Assembly: GCF_001202035.1 (NCBI RefSeq)
Contig: NZ_LGHT01000036.1
Location: 1-64,000 of the forward strand
Source of the DNA: Pseudorhodobacter wandonensis
GTDB lineage: Bacteria; Pseudomonadota; Alphaproteobacteria; Rhodobacterales; Rhodobacteraceae
Length of the DNA: 64,000 bases
Reading direction: 5' to 3'
Below, piece by piece: positions 55,086 to 63,561 of this stretch. The notes beneath the pieces were generated by a model that had not been told where the DNA came from, made no database searches, and worked only from the letters and a program-made list of their open reading frames with translations. The position numbers and the translations under genes are program-made. The stretch's first letter is position 1, and each line of letters opens with the position of its first letter.

Positions 55086-56447
55086 ATGGTTTCAATTAGA
55101 AAAGTTGTACGCGCGGGGGTGATTGGGGCCCTGTTCGCACTGCCACAATGGGCATCTGCCGAAAGCCTTGGCGATGCCTTGACGGCCGCTTACCGCAATT
55201 CAAACCTTTTAGAGCAAAACCGCGCCGTTCTGCGATCTGCGGACGAAGATGTCGCACAGGCCGTAGCGCTTTTGCGGCCGGTCTTGTCGTTTCAGGCCTC
55301 GGGCGGTTATTCGCATACGCCTTCATTCGAAGGGCTAACAGCAAGCGTCTCGCTGGTTGCGGAAATGTCGCTTTATGATTTCGGGCGCAATGCGGCATCG
55401 ATTGCTGTGCAAAAAGAAACCGTTTTGGCTACCCGCGCCTCGTTGGTGAATTACGAGCAAGAGGTTTTGCTTGATGCCGTTTCGGCCTATGTCATGTTGC
55501 AACAAACGCAAGATGCTGTGGCCCTGCGTCAGGCAAACGTGCGCCTGATCGGCCAGGAATTGCAGGCCGCGAAAGACCGGTTTGACGTGGGCGAGATTAC
55601 CCGCACCGATGTGGCCATCGCTGATGCACAGCTTGCCGCGTCTCAGTCGGAACTTGCCAGCGCGCAAGGCGACTATGCCGTCGCACGCGAGACGTACAAG
55701 CTGAAAATCGGGCATTATCCCAATAGCTTACAGCGGCTTCCCAAAATGCCATTTACGGCGAGGGGCTTGGCCGAGGCGCAGGCCGTGGCCCGCAAAACCC
55801 ATCCGACCATTCACCAGCTGCAGCATCAGGTTGCGGCAGCCGAGCTGGGTATCGCATTGGCCAAAGCCAATATGGGCCCGACGTTGACAGGCAAAGTTTC
55901 GGCAAGCGATGTGCGCCAGAAATCAAGCGACAGCTTTAGCACAACTTTGACGCTGAGCCAGACAATCTACAACGGCGGTAGGTCGTCGTCTTTCTATCGT
56001 CAATCCTTGGCATCCCGCGATTCCGCGCGCGCCAGCTTGAACCAGACCGTGGCAGTTGTGCTGCAATCTGTGGGGGCTGCTTGGTCCAATATCGAAGTGG
56101 CCAAGGCGGGTATTTCGGCAAGTGACCGGCAAATCCGTTCGGCGCAAACGGCCTATGACGGTGTAAAGGAAGAGGCAAAGCTTGGCTCTCGGACCACGTT
56201 GGATGTGTTGAATGCCGAGCAAGAGCTGCTTTCGGCCCGCACGGCGCGCCTGTCTGCACAGGCAAGCTATTATATCGGGGTTTACACTTTGCTGTCCCGG
56301 ATGGGGCTCTTGACGGTCGACCATTTGAAACTTGGTATCGCGACATATGACCCAGAGGCCTATTATAATGCGGTGAAATCAGCGCCAGCAACGTCGTCGC
56401 AGGGCAAACGTTTGGACCGCGTTCTGAAATCGATTGGCAAATACTAA
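55086..56447 (+). CDS. TolC-family outer-membrane channel
   Basis: A 453-residue outer-membrane protein with a signal peptide (about 1–25, ending QWASAE). Two repeated halves of coiled-coil helices and strands follow: LGDALTAAYRNSNLLEQNR, KETVLATRASLVNYEQEVLLDAVSAYV, DRFDVGEITRTDVAIADAQLA, and in the second half AQAVARKTHPTIHQLQHQVAAAELGIALAKA and LGSRTTLDVLNAEQELLSAR. It forms the trimeric tunnel for type I secretion or efflux. No cognate ABC or fusion protein is adjacent. A hairpin terminator lies 24 bp after its stop. Confidence 0.93.
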   Translation: MVSIRKVVRAGVIGALFALPQWASAESLGDALTAAYRNSNLLEQNRAVLRSADEDVAQAVALLRPVLSFQASGGYSHTPSFEGLTASVSLVAEMSLYDFGRNAASIAVQKETVLATRASLVNYEQEVLLDAVSAYVMLQQTQDAVALRQANVRLIGQELQAAKDRFDVGEITRTDVAIADAQLAASQSELASAQGDYAVARETYKLKIGHYPNSLQRLPKMPFTARGLAEAQAVARKTHPTIHQLQHQVAAAELGIALAKANMGPTLTGKVSASDVRQKSSDSFSTTLTLSQTIYNGGRSSSFYRQSLASRDSARASLNQTVAVVLQSVGAAWSNIEVAKAGISASDRQIRSAQTAYDGVKEEAKLGSRTTLDVLNAEQELLSARTARLSAQASYYIGVYTLLSRMGLLTVDHLKLGIATYDPEAYYNAVKSAPATSSQGKRLDRVLKSIGKY

Positions 56448-56470
56448 GCCTGGATTAACGACAGTTTTTC

Positions 56471-56512
56471 AAAGCCGCGTCCTTTTCGCAAAGGGGCGCG
56501 GCTTTGTTGTTT
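56471..56512 (+). terminator. Rho-independent terminator after the TolC gene
   Basis: AAAGCCGCG (56471–56479) pairs with CGCGGCTTT (56497–56505), with CCTTT and AAAGG forming an inner stem. The tail GTTGTTTG is moderately T-rich. It lies 24 bp after the tolC stop. Confidence 0.6.
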
Positions 56513-56719
56513 GGGGGAATAGCCGAAAATTGTTTCCCTCACCGCGACAATCTTTGATTTGAATTGAAATCGCAGGCAGAATTTGGTCCAATTCCTTGTC
56601 ATCACCAGCCCAAAGGGCTAAACTTTGGGAAAAGACCGCCAACCCGCAAATGGCGGCAAAGGTTACGAATAATCTGCATTTGGCCGTTGCGCCAAGTGTT
56701 GTGTGATAGGACGGGTAGT

Positions 56720-57592
56720 ATGTCAGAACCAATGAGCACGATTGATATTGAGGATGTTCTGTCTTCGATTCGTAAGCTTGTCTCGGACGATCTGCGCCCC
56801 GCCGCGCCGCAGGAAGAACCGGTAAGCGCACCCGCGCCCAAAGACGCTGCCGGTGACGGCAAAGGCAAGCTTTTGCTTACGTCGGCCTTGCGTGTGGTCT
56901 CGGCAAATGCCGACGCACCCCAAGCTGACGACACTGCGCAAAAGGGGCAAAAGGCGCCTGTTGAAGGCGGCAATTTTGTTTTTTCCTCTCGGCAGCCGCA
57001 GCAAAACCCCGCAGCTGCCGCGCCCGTCTTGCCGGATACGCCGCCTGCCGCAAAATCGGCGCAAACCCCTGATGAAGACTGGTTACCTGAAAGCAATGAT
57101 GAGGCCGAGCCGTACCCTGGTTGGGCCCCGACGGAAATGCCAACGACCTCAAATGTAACCCGTGTTGTCGGTGAAATTGCCGCTGCCGTGTCCGAGGTTG
57201 ATGAAGAATGGGAGTCCGAGACCGGCGACGCCCCAGACCTTTCATGGCAAGCGCCAGACTGGGCAGAACGGTCTGCGCGACCCAAGGAAAAACCCTTGCC
57301 CGAAAACACTGCCAAAGCAATTTCCGACAAAGCCGAAGCTGCGGTGCTGGCTGAATTGCTGGCCGCGACTGTTGGCCCAGCGCCAAGTGCAGCTGCCACC
57401 GTAGCCACAGTTGCGACCAGCCACGACGATCTGCCAGAGCTGCGTTTCGATGAGGCTGTCTTGCGTGACCTGGTCCGCGATCTGATCCATGAAGAGCTGG
57501 GCGGGTCCTTGGGTGAGCGGATCACCCGCAATGTACGCAAGCTGGTGCGGTCCGAAATCAACCGCGCGCTGACCTCGCGTACGCTTGAATGA
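56720..57592 (+). CDS. PopZ-like (DUF2497) polar organising protein
   Basis: A 290-residue protein with the PopZ plan: a conserved N-terminal helix (TIDIEDVLSSIRKLVSDD), a long low-complexity middle rich in Pro, Ala, Glu and Asp (about 28–235), and a conserved C-terminal helical part (LRFDEAVLRDLVRDLIHEELGGSLGERITRNVRKLVRSEINRAL). PopZ of Caulobacter forms the polar microdomain that anchors ParB and other factors. The ATG at 56720 follows GGACGGG. It lies after tolC but behind its own upstream region, and is followed by a strong bidirectional terminator. Assignment rests on architecture and the two conserved ends. Confidence 0.75.
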   Translation: MSEPMSTIDIEDVLSSIRKLVSDDLRPAAPQEEPVSAPAPKDAAGDGKGKLLLTSALRVVSANADAPQADDTAQKGQKAPVEGGNFVFSSRQPQQNPAAAAPVLPDTPPAAKSAQTPDEDWLPESNDEAEPYPGWAPTEMPTTSNVTRVVGEIAAAVSEVDEEWESETGDAPDLSWQAPDWAERSARPKEKPLPENTAKAISDKAEAAVLAELLAATVGPAPSAAATVATVATSHDDLPELRFDEAVLRDLVRDLIHEELGGSLGERITRNVRKLVRSEINRALTSRTLE

Positions 57593-57639
57593 TCGCGGGG
57601 CTTGCAGGCCGATAAAATAGCGAAAGCCCAAAATAGAAA

Positions 57640-57668
57640 ACGCGCCCAAAACTGGGCGCGTTTTTCTT
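57640..57668. terminator. Bidirectional terminator between popZ-like and DUF6280 genes
   Basis: ACGCGCCC (57640–57647) pairs with GGGCGCGT (57654–57661) across a 6-base loop. T-runs lie on both flanks (TTTTCTT after it on the plus strand, AAAA before it), fitting two convergent genes. Confidence 0.8.
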
Positions 57669-57684
57669 GGTCGATGGTTTCGAC

Positions 57685-58005
57685 TTAAGCAGCTTCTGCT
57701 TGCTCGGCCGCATTGCGACGCTCGGATTCTTCGCGCGACAGCGCTACCGAGGTACGAATGCCTTTGGAAACGAATTCCATCAAACCTTTGACAACGCGCT
57801 CATTCGGGTCAATCCCCGAGCACGACAGCACTTCGCGGCCATCGCGCGAGCGTGCCCAGCGGGCAATCTGATCCGGGCCGTTGCCATATTTCTTGTCATC
57901 TGCAATCGCATCGTCCAAAGCAGCGAGTACGACGGCAGCAAAAAGCTTGCGCGCGCGCTGGCCTTGTTCAAAATTGAAAGCAGTTCCATCAACGAAGTCT
58001 AGCAT
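57685..58005 (-). CDS. DUF6280-family protein
   Basis: A 106-residue soluble protein opening [36 protein letters not shown] and including [23 protein letters not shown] and [17 protein letters not shown] recognise it as a small family conserved in Rhodobacterales (DUF6280) with no assigned role. The helical character and the conserved DGREVLS and DPNERV segments suggest a compact helical domain. Divergent from efp across 213 bp. Confidence 0.75.
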   Translation of the reverse strand: MLDFVDGTAFNFEQGQRARKLFAAVVLAALDDAIADDKKYGNGPDQIARWARSRDGREVLSCSGIDPNERVVKGLMEFVSKGIRTSVALSREESERRNAAEQAEAA

Positions 58006-58218
58006 CTGGCCGTCCTATTCTTGGTCTTGTGTTTTCCGACGTTCGCGCAATATGACCATTTTTACGCGATTCGGCATCCCCCATTTAGCATATCTGCCAT
58101 GCATGTATCGCATGGCTCGTGCGAATTGATACTGTATCTTGTAAGCTTGTGGGCGCTAACAGGGATATATATAGGGTTGGTAAGAAATTCTTCAACTTTT
58201 CGACAAGGTTTTGTCATC

Positions 58219-58782
58219 ATGCCAAAGATCAACGGAAACGAAATAAAGCCCAGCTATGTTCTGGAACATGACGGTGGCCTTTGGGCAGCTGTTAAGGTTA
58301 ACATTGTAAAGCCCGGAAAAGGCGGTGCATTTGCACAGGTCGAGTTGAAAAACCTGCGCGATGGTCGCAAACTGAACGAACGCTTTCGCTCAGAAGATAA
58401 AGTAGAGCGTGTGACCCTGGAAAACAAGGACCAGCAGTTTCTGTATGAAACGGATGGCATGTTGGTGTTCATGGACTCTGAGACCTATGAACAAATTGAA
58501 TTGCCTGCCGATTTGCTGGGTGATCGCAGGCCCTTCCTGCAAGACGGCATGATGGCAACCGTTGAATATTTCGGTGACGAGGCACTTTCGATGCGTCTGC
58601 CGCAAAAGGTAAAATGCCGGATCGTCGAGACCGAGCCTGTGCAAAAAGGCCAAACTGCCGCCAACAGCTTTAAGCCCGCAATTTTGGACAATGGCGTCCG
58701 CATCATGATCCCACCGTTTATCGGCGTGGACGAAGACATCATCGTCCATACCGAGTTGATGGAATATTCCGAGCGTGCCTGA
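58219..58782 (+). CDS. efp: Elongation factor P
   Basis: A 187-residue EF-P that relieves ribosome stalling at polyproline stretches. The KOW-like N-terminal domain carries KPGKGGAF with Lys34 at the site that is post-translationally modified in many bacteria; the two OB domains follow. The Lys34 form suggests a beta-lysylation pathway, although the modifying genes are not in the window. The ATG at 58219 matches the family start ([16 protein letters not shown]). Proline-rich targets such as the DUF2937 and PopZ-like tails occur in this window. Confidence 0.96.
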   Translation: MPKINGNEIKPSYVLEHDGGLWAAVKVNIVKPGKGGAFAQVELKNLRDGRKLNERFRSEDKVERVTLENKDQQFLYETDGMLVFMDSETYEQIELPADLLGDRRPFLQDGMMATVEYFGDEALSMRLPQKVKCRIVETEPVQKGQTAANSFKPAILDNGVRIMIPPFIGVDEDIIVHTELMEYSERA

Positions 58783-58800
58783 AACGCCTTTGGGGGCGGG

Positions 58801-59571
58801 TTACTCTGTCCCCAAATACCGCACTTCGGCATTTCCTGCCGTCATAACATCGGCAATGCGGTCAAAGCGCAGGTAGGCGATTGCCTCTCCGCCCGCTTGG
58901 GTAAAAACCTGTCCCACTACTTTGCCGTCGGACAATATCTCGGCCCCAATTTCGACCGGTGCAGAAATCGACACACGGGCCATGCCTTTGCGCAGCTCGG
59001 TTTTATGCTTCATCCGCGCGTTCACCTCTTGGCCGACATAACAGCCCTTGCGAAAGTCGATGCCGTGTAGCCGCTCAAACCCCCATTCCAGTATGTAGCT
59101 GTCATTCGGGATCAGCTCGTACCCGTACTCTGGAATAAGGTGTTTTATGCGCAGCGCCTGCCAGTCTGGGGTGCTGCCTTGGTCTGCAACCGTGCGATAG
59201 GCCCGCCAGCCAAGGGCTTGGTGGCGTGGGTCGGCAAAGGCGCCCTCTGGCGTGGGGCCCAACCCTCGGGCGGCGTGTAGGGTCTGCGTGAGGCCGATTT
59301 TTACATCTGCCCGCAGGCGGTACATCGCAAGCCGTTTCAAAACATCCTCGGCAGCCAAGCCGGGCAAGTCGAGCAACAGCACCTCACCCGTGTTGACCAC
59401 AAAGAAATCAGCCAGATACTTGCCCTGTGGTGTCAGTAGCGCAGTCCACACGATCCCCGGTTTATTGGCCAAGGGCATAACATCATTGGTCACCAAGCCC
59501 TGTAGAAAGCCGATGGCATCCGCGCCGGTCACTGTGGCAAGACTGCGAAAATCGGCATCTTCTTTGGGCAT
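58801..59571 (-). CDS. ygfZ: YgfZ/GcvT-domain Fe–S maturation protein
   Basis: A 256-residue folate-binding protein of the YgfZ (IBA57) family needed for repair or maturation of certain iron–sulfur enzymes. The signature KGCYVGQE occupies residues 175–182 with the essential Cys177. The opening region (GADAIGFLQGLVTNDV) is typical. It ends 18 bp from efp and is convergent with it. The ATG at 59571 is chosen because GGAGCG lies 9 bp before it. Confidence 0.92.
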   Translation of the reverse strand: MPKEDADFRSLATVTGADAIGFLQGLVTNDVMPLANKPGIVWTALLTPQGKYLADFFVVNTGEVLLLDLPGLAAEDVLKRLAMYRLRADVKIGLTQTLHAARGLGPTPEGAFADPRHQALGWRAYRTVADQGSTPDWQALRIKHLIPEYGYELIPNDSYILEWGFERLHGIDFRKGCYVGQEVNARMKHKTELRKGMARVSISAPVEIGAEILSDGKVVGQVFTQAGGEAIAYLRFDRIADVMTAGNAEVRYLGTE

Positions 59572-59768
59572 TTTTCGCTCCTGCTTGGTGGATATGGCTC
59601 TGCCAGAACCTGCAACTTGCACGGCTTTATGTAAAGACCGGAACGGGCGGGGGATGCAAGCCGATGGCTTGGTGTAAATTGAAAGGCGTTTTCAGGATGC
59701 AAGGGCAGTTGACGCTCTGCTTTGGTGGGCCTAGCACTTGGGCAGGAAATTGCAGGAAGACCGTCCCC

Positions 59769-60980
59769 ATGAAATCACCCGTATCGCTTGCCCACGGCCG
59801 CCCCTATCTCGCTATTCCCGGCCCTTCGGTCATGCCTGACCGGGTTTTGCGGGCGATGCACCGCGCCGCGCCCAATATTTATGGTGGCGAGATTTATGAC
59901 GTCGTGGCGGGCATCTGGCCGCGGCTTAGGGCGGTGGCCGGCACTGTGCAGAATTGTGCGATTTATATCGGTAACGGCCATGCTGCTTGGGAGGCGGCGA
60001 ATGCCAATCTGTTTTCTCGGGGTGATAAGGCGCTTGTTTTGGCTGTCGGGCGTTTCGGTATCGGCTGGGCCGAGTCTGCGCGGGCGATGGGGGTGGATGT
60101 AGACCTGCTGGATTTCGGCAAGTCAAAGCCGATTGATCTGGCGCGGGTCGAGGCGGCGCTGCGGGCCGATAGCGGGCATCAGATCAAGGCTTTGCTGGCG
60201 ACGCAGGTTGATACCTCTAGCTCGATCAAAACCGATATCAAAAAGTTGCGTGCGGTTTTGGATGCGGTCGGCCATTCGGCGCTTTTGGCGGTTGATTGCA
60301 TCGCGTCCTTGGGGTGTGATGAGTACCGGATGGATGATTGGGGCGTCGATGTTACGGTTGCGGCCAGCCAGAAAGGGCTGATGACGCCGCCGGGCCTCGG
60401 GATCGTGTGGTTCTCGGAAAAAGCACGCGAGCGGTGCCGTGGCAATGATTTGCGCACCCCCTATTGGGATTGGGAATTGCGGGCGAATGGGACCGAGTTC
60501 TGGCAGTATTTCGACGGCACGGGCCCCACCCATCATCTCTATGGTTTGTCCGAGGCCTTGCTGATGATTGAAGAGGAAGGGCTGGAGAATGTCTGGGCGC
60601 GGCATCGGGCGCTGGCCGGGGCGGTATGGGCGGCCTTTGATGTCTGGGGCAGCGGCAGCCCGACCATCGCGATGAATGTGGCCAATCCGGCCGATCGGGG
60701 GTGCTCGGTCACGGCGGCGCGGATCGGCGGGCAAGATGCGACGCGGCTGCGGGAATGGTGCGAAAAAGAGGCAGGCGTGACGCTGGGCATCGGGCTGGGC
60801 ATGGCCTTGCCCAATGATCCGGCCTGGCATGGATTTTTGCGGGTGGCCCATATGGGGCATGTGAACGCCCACATGACTTTGGGGGTGCTGGCGGTGATGG
60901 AAACGGGGATGCAGGCCTTGAATATCGCGCATGGTGAGGGCGGGATTTTGGCCGCGACGCACTCGATTTCATCGCGGTGA
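59769..60980 (+). CDS. Class V aminotransferase (serine/alanine–glyoxylate type)
   Basis: A 403-residue PLP enzyme. The PLP-binding lysine is Lys202 in TVAASQKGLMTPPG, and IPGPSVMPDRVLRAM and IYIGNGHAAWEAAN are the typical early segments. This group uses serine, alanine or aspartate with glyoxylate, as in photorespiratory or C1 metabolism. AGGAAG lies about 13 bp before the ATG at 59769. The amino donor is not deducible. Confidence 0.88.
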   Translation: MKSPVSLAHGRPYLAIPGPSVMPDRVLRAMHRAAPNIYGGEIYDVVAGIWPRLRAVAGTVQNCAIYIGNGHAAWEAANANLFSRGDKALVLAVGRFGIGWAESARAMGVDVDLLDFGKSKPIDLARVEAALRADSGHQIKALLATQVDTSSSIKTDIKKLRAVLDAVGHSALLAVDCIASLGCDEYRMDDWGVDVTVAASQKGLMTPPGLGIVWFSEKARERCRGNDLRTPYWDWELRANGTEFWQYFDGTGPTHHLYGLSEALLMIEEEGLENVWARHRALAGAVWAAFDVWGSGSPTIAMNVANPADRGCSVTAARIGGQDATRLREWCEKEAGVTLGIGLGMALPNDPAWHGFLRVAHMGHVNAHMTLGVLAVMETGMQALNIAHGEGGILAATHSISSR

Positions 60981-61078
60981 CCGCGCGCGGACGGGTTGGC
61001 AAGCGGTTGATCGTAAACGATTTTACGGTTTCCGTTAACCGCATGTTAACCTGCGGCGGCAATGCAGGTTGATTTCTG

Positions 61079-61105
61079 CTGAAATTATGTTATATGTAGT
61101 TTCAG
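61079..61105. promoter_or_regulatory. Inverted repeat overlapping the Xre–RES leader
   Basis: CTGAAA (61079–61084) and TTTCAG (61100–61105) form an inverted repeat around an AT-rich 15-bp centre that includes a possible −10 region (TATGTT). The right arm overlaps the CAGGAG ribosome-binding site of the antitoxin gene. Autoregulation by the antitoxin, usual in such operons, would explain it. Binding is inferred. Confidence 0.5.
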
Positions 61106-61115
61106 GAGAAATATC

Positions 61116-61493
61116 ATGCCCAAACCACTTTTGCATCCTGATATCCAGCTGACGCCCGGCCAGATTGCGGCCAAGGCGGTGTTTAATGCCGCGCGTGAAT
61201 TGGGTTTAAGCCAGCGGGATCTGGCGCGCAGTATCGGCGTGTCAGAGCCCAGCGTCAGCCGCATGAAAGGCGGCGGGTTCGCGCTTGAGGGCAAGCCACT
61301 GGAACTGGCGCTGTGTATCATCCGGATTTTCCGGGCGTTGGATGCTATGGCGGGGGGCGAGGCGGCGGTTATTCGTGGCTGGATTGCCAATGATAACAGC
61401 GATTTGGGCGCCGCCCCCAAAGAGCTGATCGCCACGGCGACAGGGCTGGTGGATGTGATGAACTATCTGGATGCGGCGCGTGCACCGGTTTGA
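61116..61493 (+). CDS. MbcA/ParS/Xre-type antitoxin
   Basis: A 125-residue protein of the Xre/MbcA/ParS antitoxin family. A helix-turn-helix occupies about 25–60 (LSQRDLARSIGVSEPSVSRMKGG), followed by the helical dimerisation and toxin-binding part (IIRIFRALDAMAGGEAAVIRGWIAND and the final LVDVMNYLDAA). The AAANDxLGG-like end, here GWIANDNSDLGAAPKELI, is the diagnostic tail of the family. It neutralises the adjacent RES toxin, overlapping its start by 23 bases, and likely represses its own promoter. Confidence 0.92.
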   Translation: MPKPLLHPDIQLTPGQIAAKAVFNAARELGLSQRDLARSIGVSEPSVSRMKGGGFALEGKPLELALCIIRIFRALDAMAGGEAAVIRGWIANDNSDLGAAPKELIATATGLVDVMNYLDAARAPV

Positions 61494-62214
61494 AGCCGCC
61501 GATTTTGCGGCCGGAATGCAGCCGCTAAAGGCGGGGCTGTGGCGGATTATTGAAGGGCAATACCGATCCTCGACCCTGCGGATTGTCGATACTTTTGCCG
61601 AACATGACGTGCTGGAGGCGATGCTGGAGGCGGCCAAGCCGCCGGTGCCAGCCGAGTGCCAGCATCTGGATTATCAGTTCTGGTCGCCGTTTCGTTATGG
61701 CTGCTATCCGCATGATTCACGGTTTCGGCGGCGGGGGCGCACGGCGGGCGTATGGTACGGGTCCGAAGCGCCGCTGACTGCGATGTGCGAGATGATCTGG
61801 GGCATGCTGCGGTTTTTCCGCGCCTCAAAGGGGACGCCTTTGCCGCGCCGCGCGGTGGAATATACTGCCGTGCAGGCGCGGATTGAAACGCCCTTTAGTT
61901 TGGATTTGACCACGCCGGATTGGGCCGATCGTGGCGCTTGGATGGATGCAACGGACTATGGCGATTGCCTGAATTTGGCCGATGCGTTTCGGGCCAGCGG
62001 GGGCGAGGCTGTGCGCTATGCCTCGGTCCGCCACCCAGACCATGCGGCGAATGTGGCGGTGCTGACCTGTCGGGCATTCGCCAAACCTGCGCCCGTCGCC
62101 TTGCAAACATGGCATGTTTTATATTCGGACCTGTTGTTGCGGGCGGTGAATGAGACCGAGGGCAACCGCTATATGCTTGCAGTGAATGACACTGATTTGT
62201 CATTTATAACATAG
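61471..62214 (+). CDS. RES-domain toxin (NAD+ phosphorylase)
   Basis: A 247-residue RES-domain protein, the toxin of an Xre–RES module; characterised relatives such as MbcT and the Pseudomonas Res protein deplete NAD+. The RES core holds Arg25 (LWRI), Tyr96–Ser98 (VWYGSEAP) and Glu107 (CEMIW), in the positions of the conserved R–Y–S–E set. The ATG at 61471 overlaps the antitoxin by 23 bases; a GTG at 61480 is possible. Over 230 residues is typical of the longer RES type. Confidence 0.88.
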   Translation: MRRVHRFEAADFAAGMQPLKAGLWRIIEGQYRSSTLRIVDTFAEHDVLEAMLEAAKPPVPAECQHLDYQFWSPFRYGCYPHDSRFRRRGRTAGVWYGSEAPLTAMCEMIWGMLRFFRASKGTPLPRRAVEYTAVQARIETPFSLDLTTPDWADRGAWMDATDYGDCLNLADAFRASGGEAVRYASVRHPDHAANVAVLTCRAFAKPAPVALQTWHVLYSDLLLRAVNETEGNRYMLAVNDTDLSFIT

Positions 62215-62248
62215 GTATGCGCTGCACTCTTAATATTTCACATTAAGA

Positions 62249-63205
62249 TCAGAGCCACTTTTTAAACTTGAAAAACAGATAGGGCAACATGGCAAACGTG
62301 ACCATCAGGCCCACGGCATAGGCATAACCATACTCCCATGACAATTCGGGCATATGCGTAAAGTTCATCCCGAAGGTTGACGCGATCAGCGTCGGCGGCA
62401 GGAAGATGACCGAGACGACCGAGAAGATTTTGAAAATGCCGTTCTGCTCTATCCCGATAAGGCCTAGCGTGGCATCAAGCAGGAAAGTGATTTTCGAGGC
62501 GACGAAATTGGCGTGATCGGTCAGCGATTTCACATCGCTGCCCAAGGTGCGCGCGCGCTCTCGCATATCGGGGCTGGCATCACGCTTGGCCAACAGCTGG
62601 CCAAGATAGGTGACGAGCCGTTCAAACGTCAGCAAGCTGTCGCGAATGTTGGAATTGAGGTTGCCCATCTGGCCAATCTTTTCCAGAACCTTTTGATAGT
62701 CTTTGCTTGTTCCGCGCTGTTTGGGTTTGAAAAGCTCGCGCGATTCTGAGTCAATCTCGGCGGCGGCACGTTCCAGAATATCGGCCTGCCGGTCGATTAT
62801 CGCCTCCATCAGCGCCATAAGGCAGGACTCTGGGCTGTCCATTTCCAGTTTGGTGGCTTGCGCGCGCGGCGGAAAAGAACCGAAGACGCGCGGATTGTGA
62901 TAGCGGATGGTGACCAGATGCGAAGGTGTCAGGACAAAGCTGACCGGCCCCATAATCGGGTCGCCGCCATCCGAGTTGGCGGGCAGGATTGCCGTCATAT
63001 AGATGGCGTGATCATAGGTGTAGAGGCGCGAGGAAATCTCGATCTCGTTCATCTCGGCTTGGGTCGGGATGTCGCAGTTCAACACGGCCTCGACTGCGGC
63101 TTCCTCGTCCAGTGTCGGGCTGTCGAGGTCAAGCCAGAGGGCGGTATCTAGCCCGCCTGAATGCGGGGTAAGTACCCCGTTTTGCAGGGAATAGCTGTGG
63201 ATCAT
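62249..63205 (-). CDS. CorA-type magnesium transporter
   Basis: A 318-residue CorA-family divalent-cation channel. The cytoplasmic funnel domain (1–250) has a coiled-coil-like long helix, and the two C-terminal membrane helices (about 255–275, 293–313) are linked by the periplasmic GMN motif at 279–281 (STFGMNFTHMPEL). Whether it carries Mg, Zn or another ion is not decided by sequence. It is convergent with the RES toxin across 34 bp. Confidence 0.93.
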   Translation of the reverse strand: MIHSYSLQNGVLTPHSGGLDTALWLDLDSPTLDEEAAVEAVLNCDIPTQAEMNEIEISSRLYTYDHAIYMTAILPANSDGGDPIMGPVSFVLTPSHLVTIRYHNPRVFGSFPPRAQATKLEMDSPESCLMALMEAIIDRQADILERAAAEIDSESRELFKPKQRGTSKDYQKVLEKIGQMGNLNSNIRDSLLTFERLVTYLGQLLAKRDASPDMRERARTLGSDVKSLTDHANFVASKITFLLDATLGLIGIEQNGIFKIFSVVSVIFLPPTLIASTFGMNFTHMPELSWEYGYAYAVGLMVTFAMLPYLFFKFKKWL

Positions 63206-63561
63206 GGTGCGCCTCGTGTGTTCGGGTTGGGGTATTGTGACCAGCGGGGCGCGATTGTCACGGGGTTATTTCCGGCCAAGGGCGGTGCGGTTTTGGATAT
63301 GGGCGATTTTCGGCAAAGGTAGGCGTTGGCCGTGGCGCCGGATGATTTCGGCCGCAAGGCGATTTGGCCTGCCGCCCATTTGGCCTGCCGCCCATTTGGC
63401 CTGCCACGGTTGCGCATTTTTGCGCGGCTATCGTGCCGAATATTTACGCGCTTTGCTGCGGCAGTGCAGATCAAGGGGTTGTGATAGGCGGAGGGGGCTT
63501 CACGCTTGGCGCGGCTTGGCCTATCTTATATGCATGGTGTTGAATTTTATGGGGTGGCCCT
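63206..63561. other. Divergent intergenic region with short tandem repeat
   Basis: This 356-bp gap between corA and the PuuD-like gene contains promoters for both. A 16-bp unit, ATTTGGCCTGCCGCCC, is repeated at 63362–63377 and 63378–63393, with a third partial copy to about 63405. No gene is seen. Confidence 0.6.
63362..63405 (+). repeat. 16-bp tandem repeat
   Basis: Two perfect copies of a 16-bp unit and a third copy that keeps ATTTGGCCTGCC before diverging. It lies in the gap between corA and the PuuD-like gene and may vary in number between strains. Confidence 0.85.
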
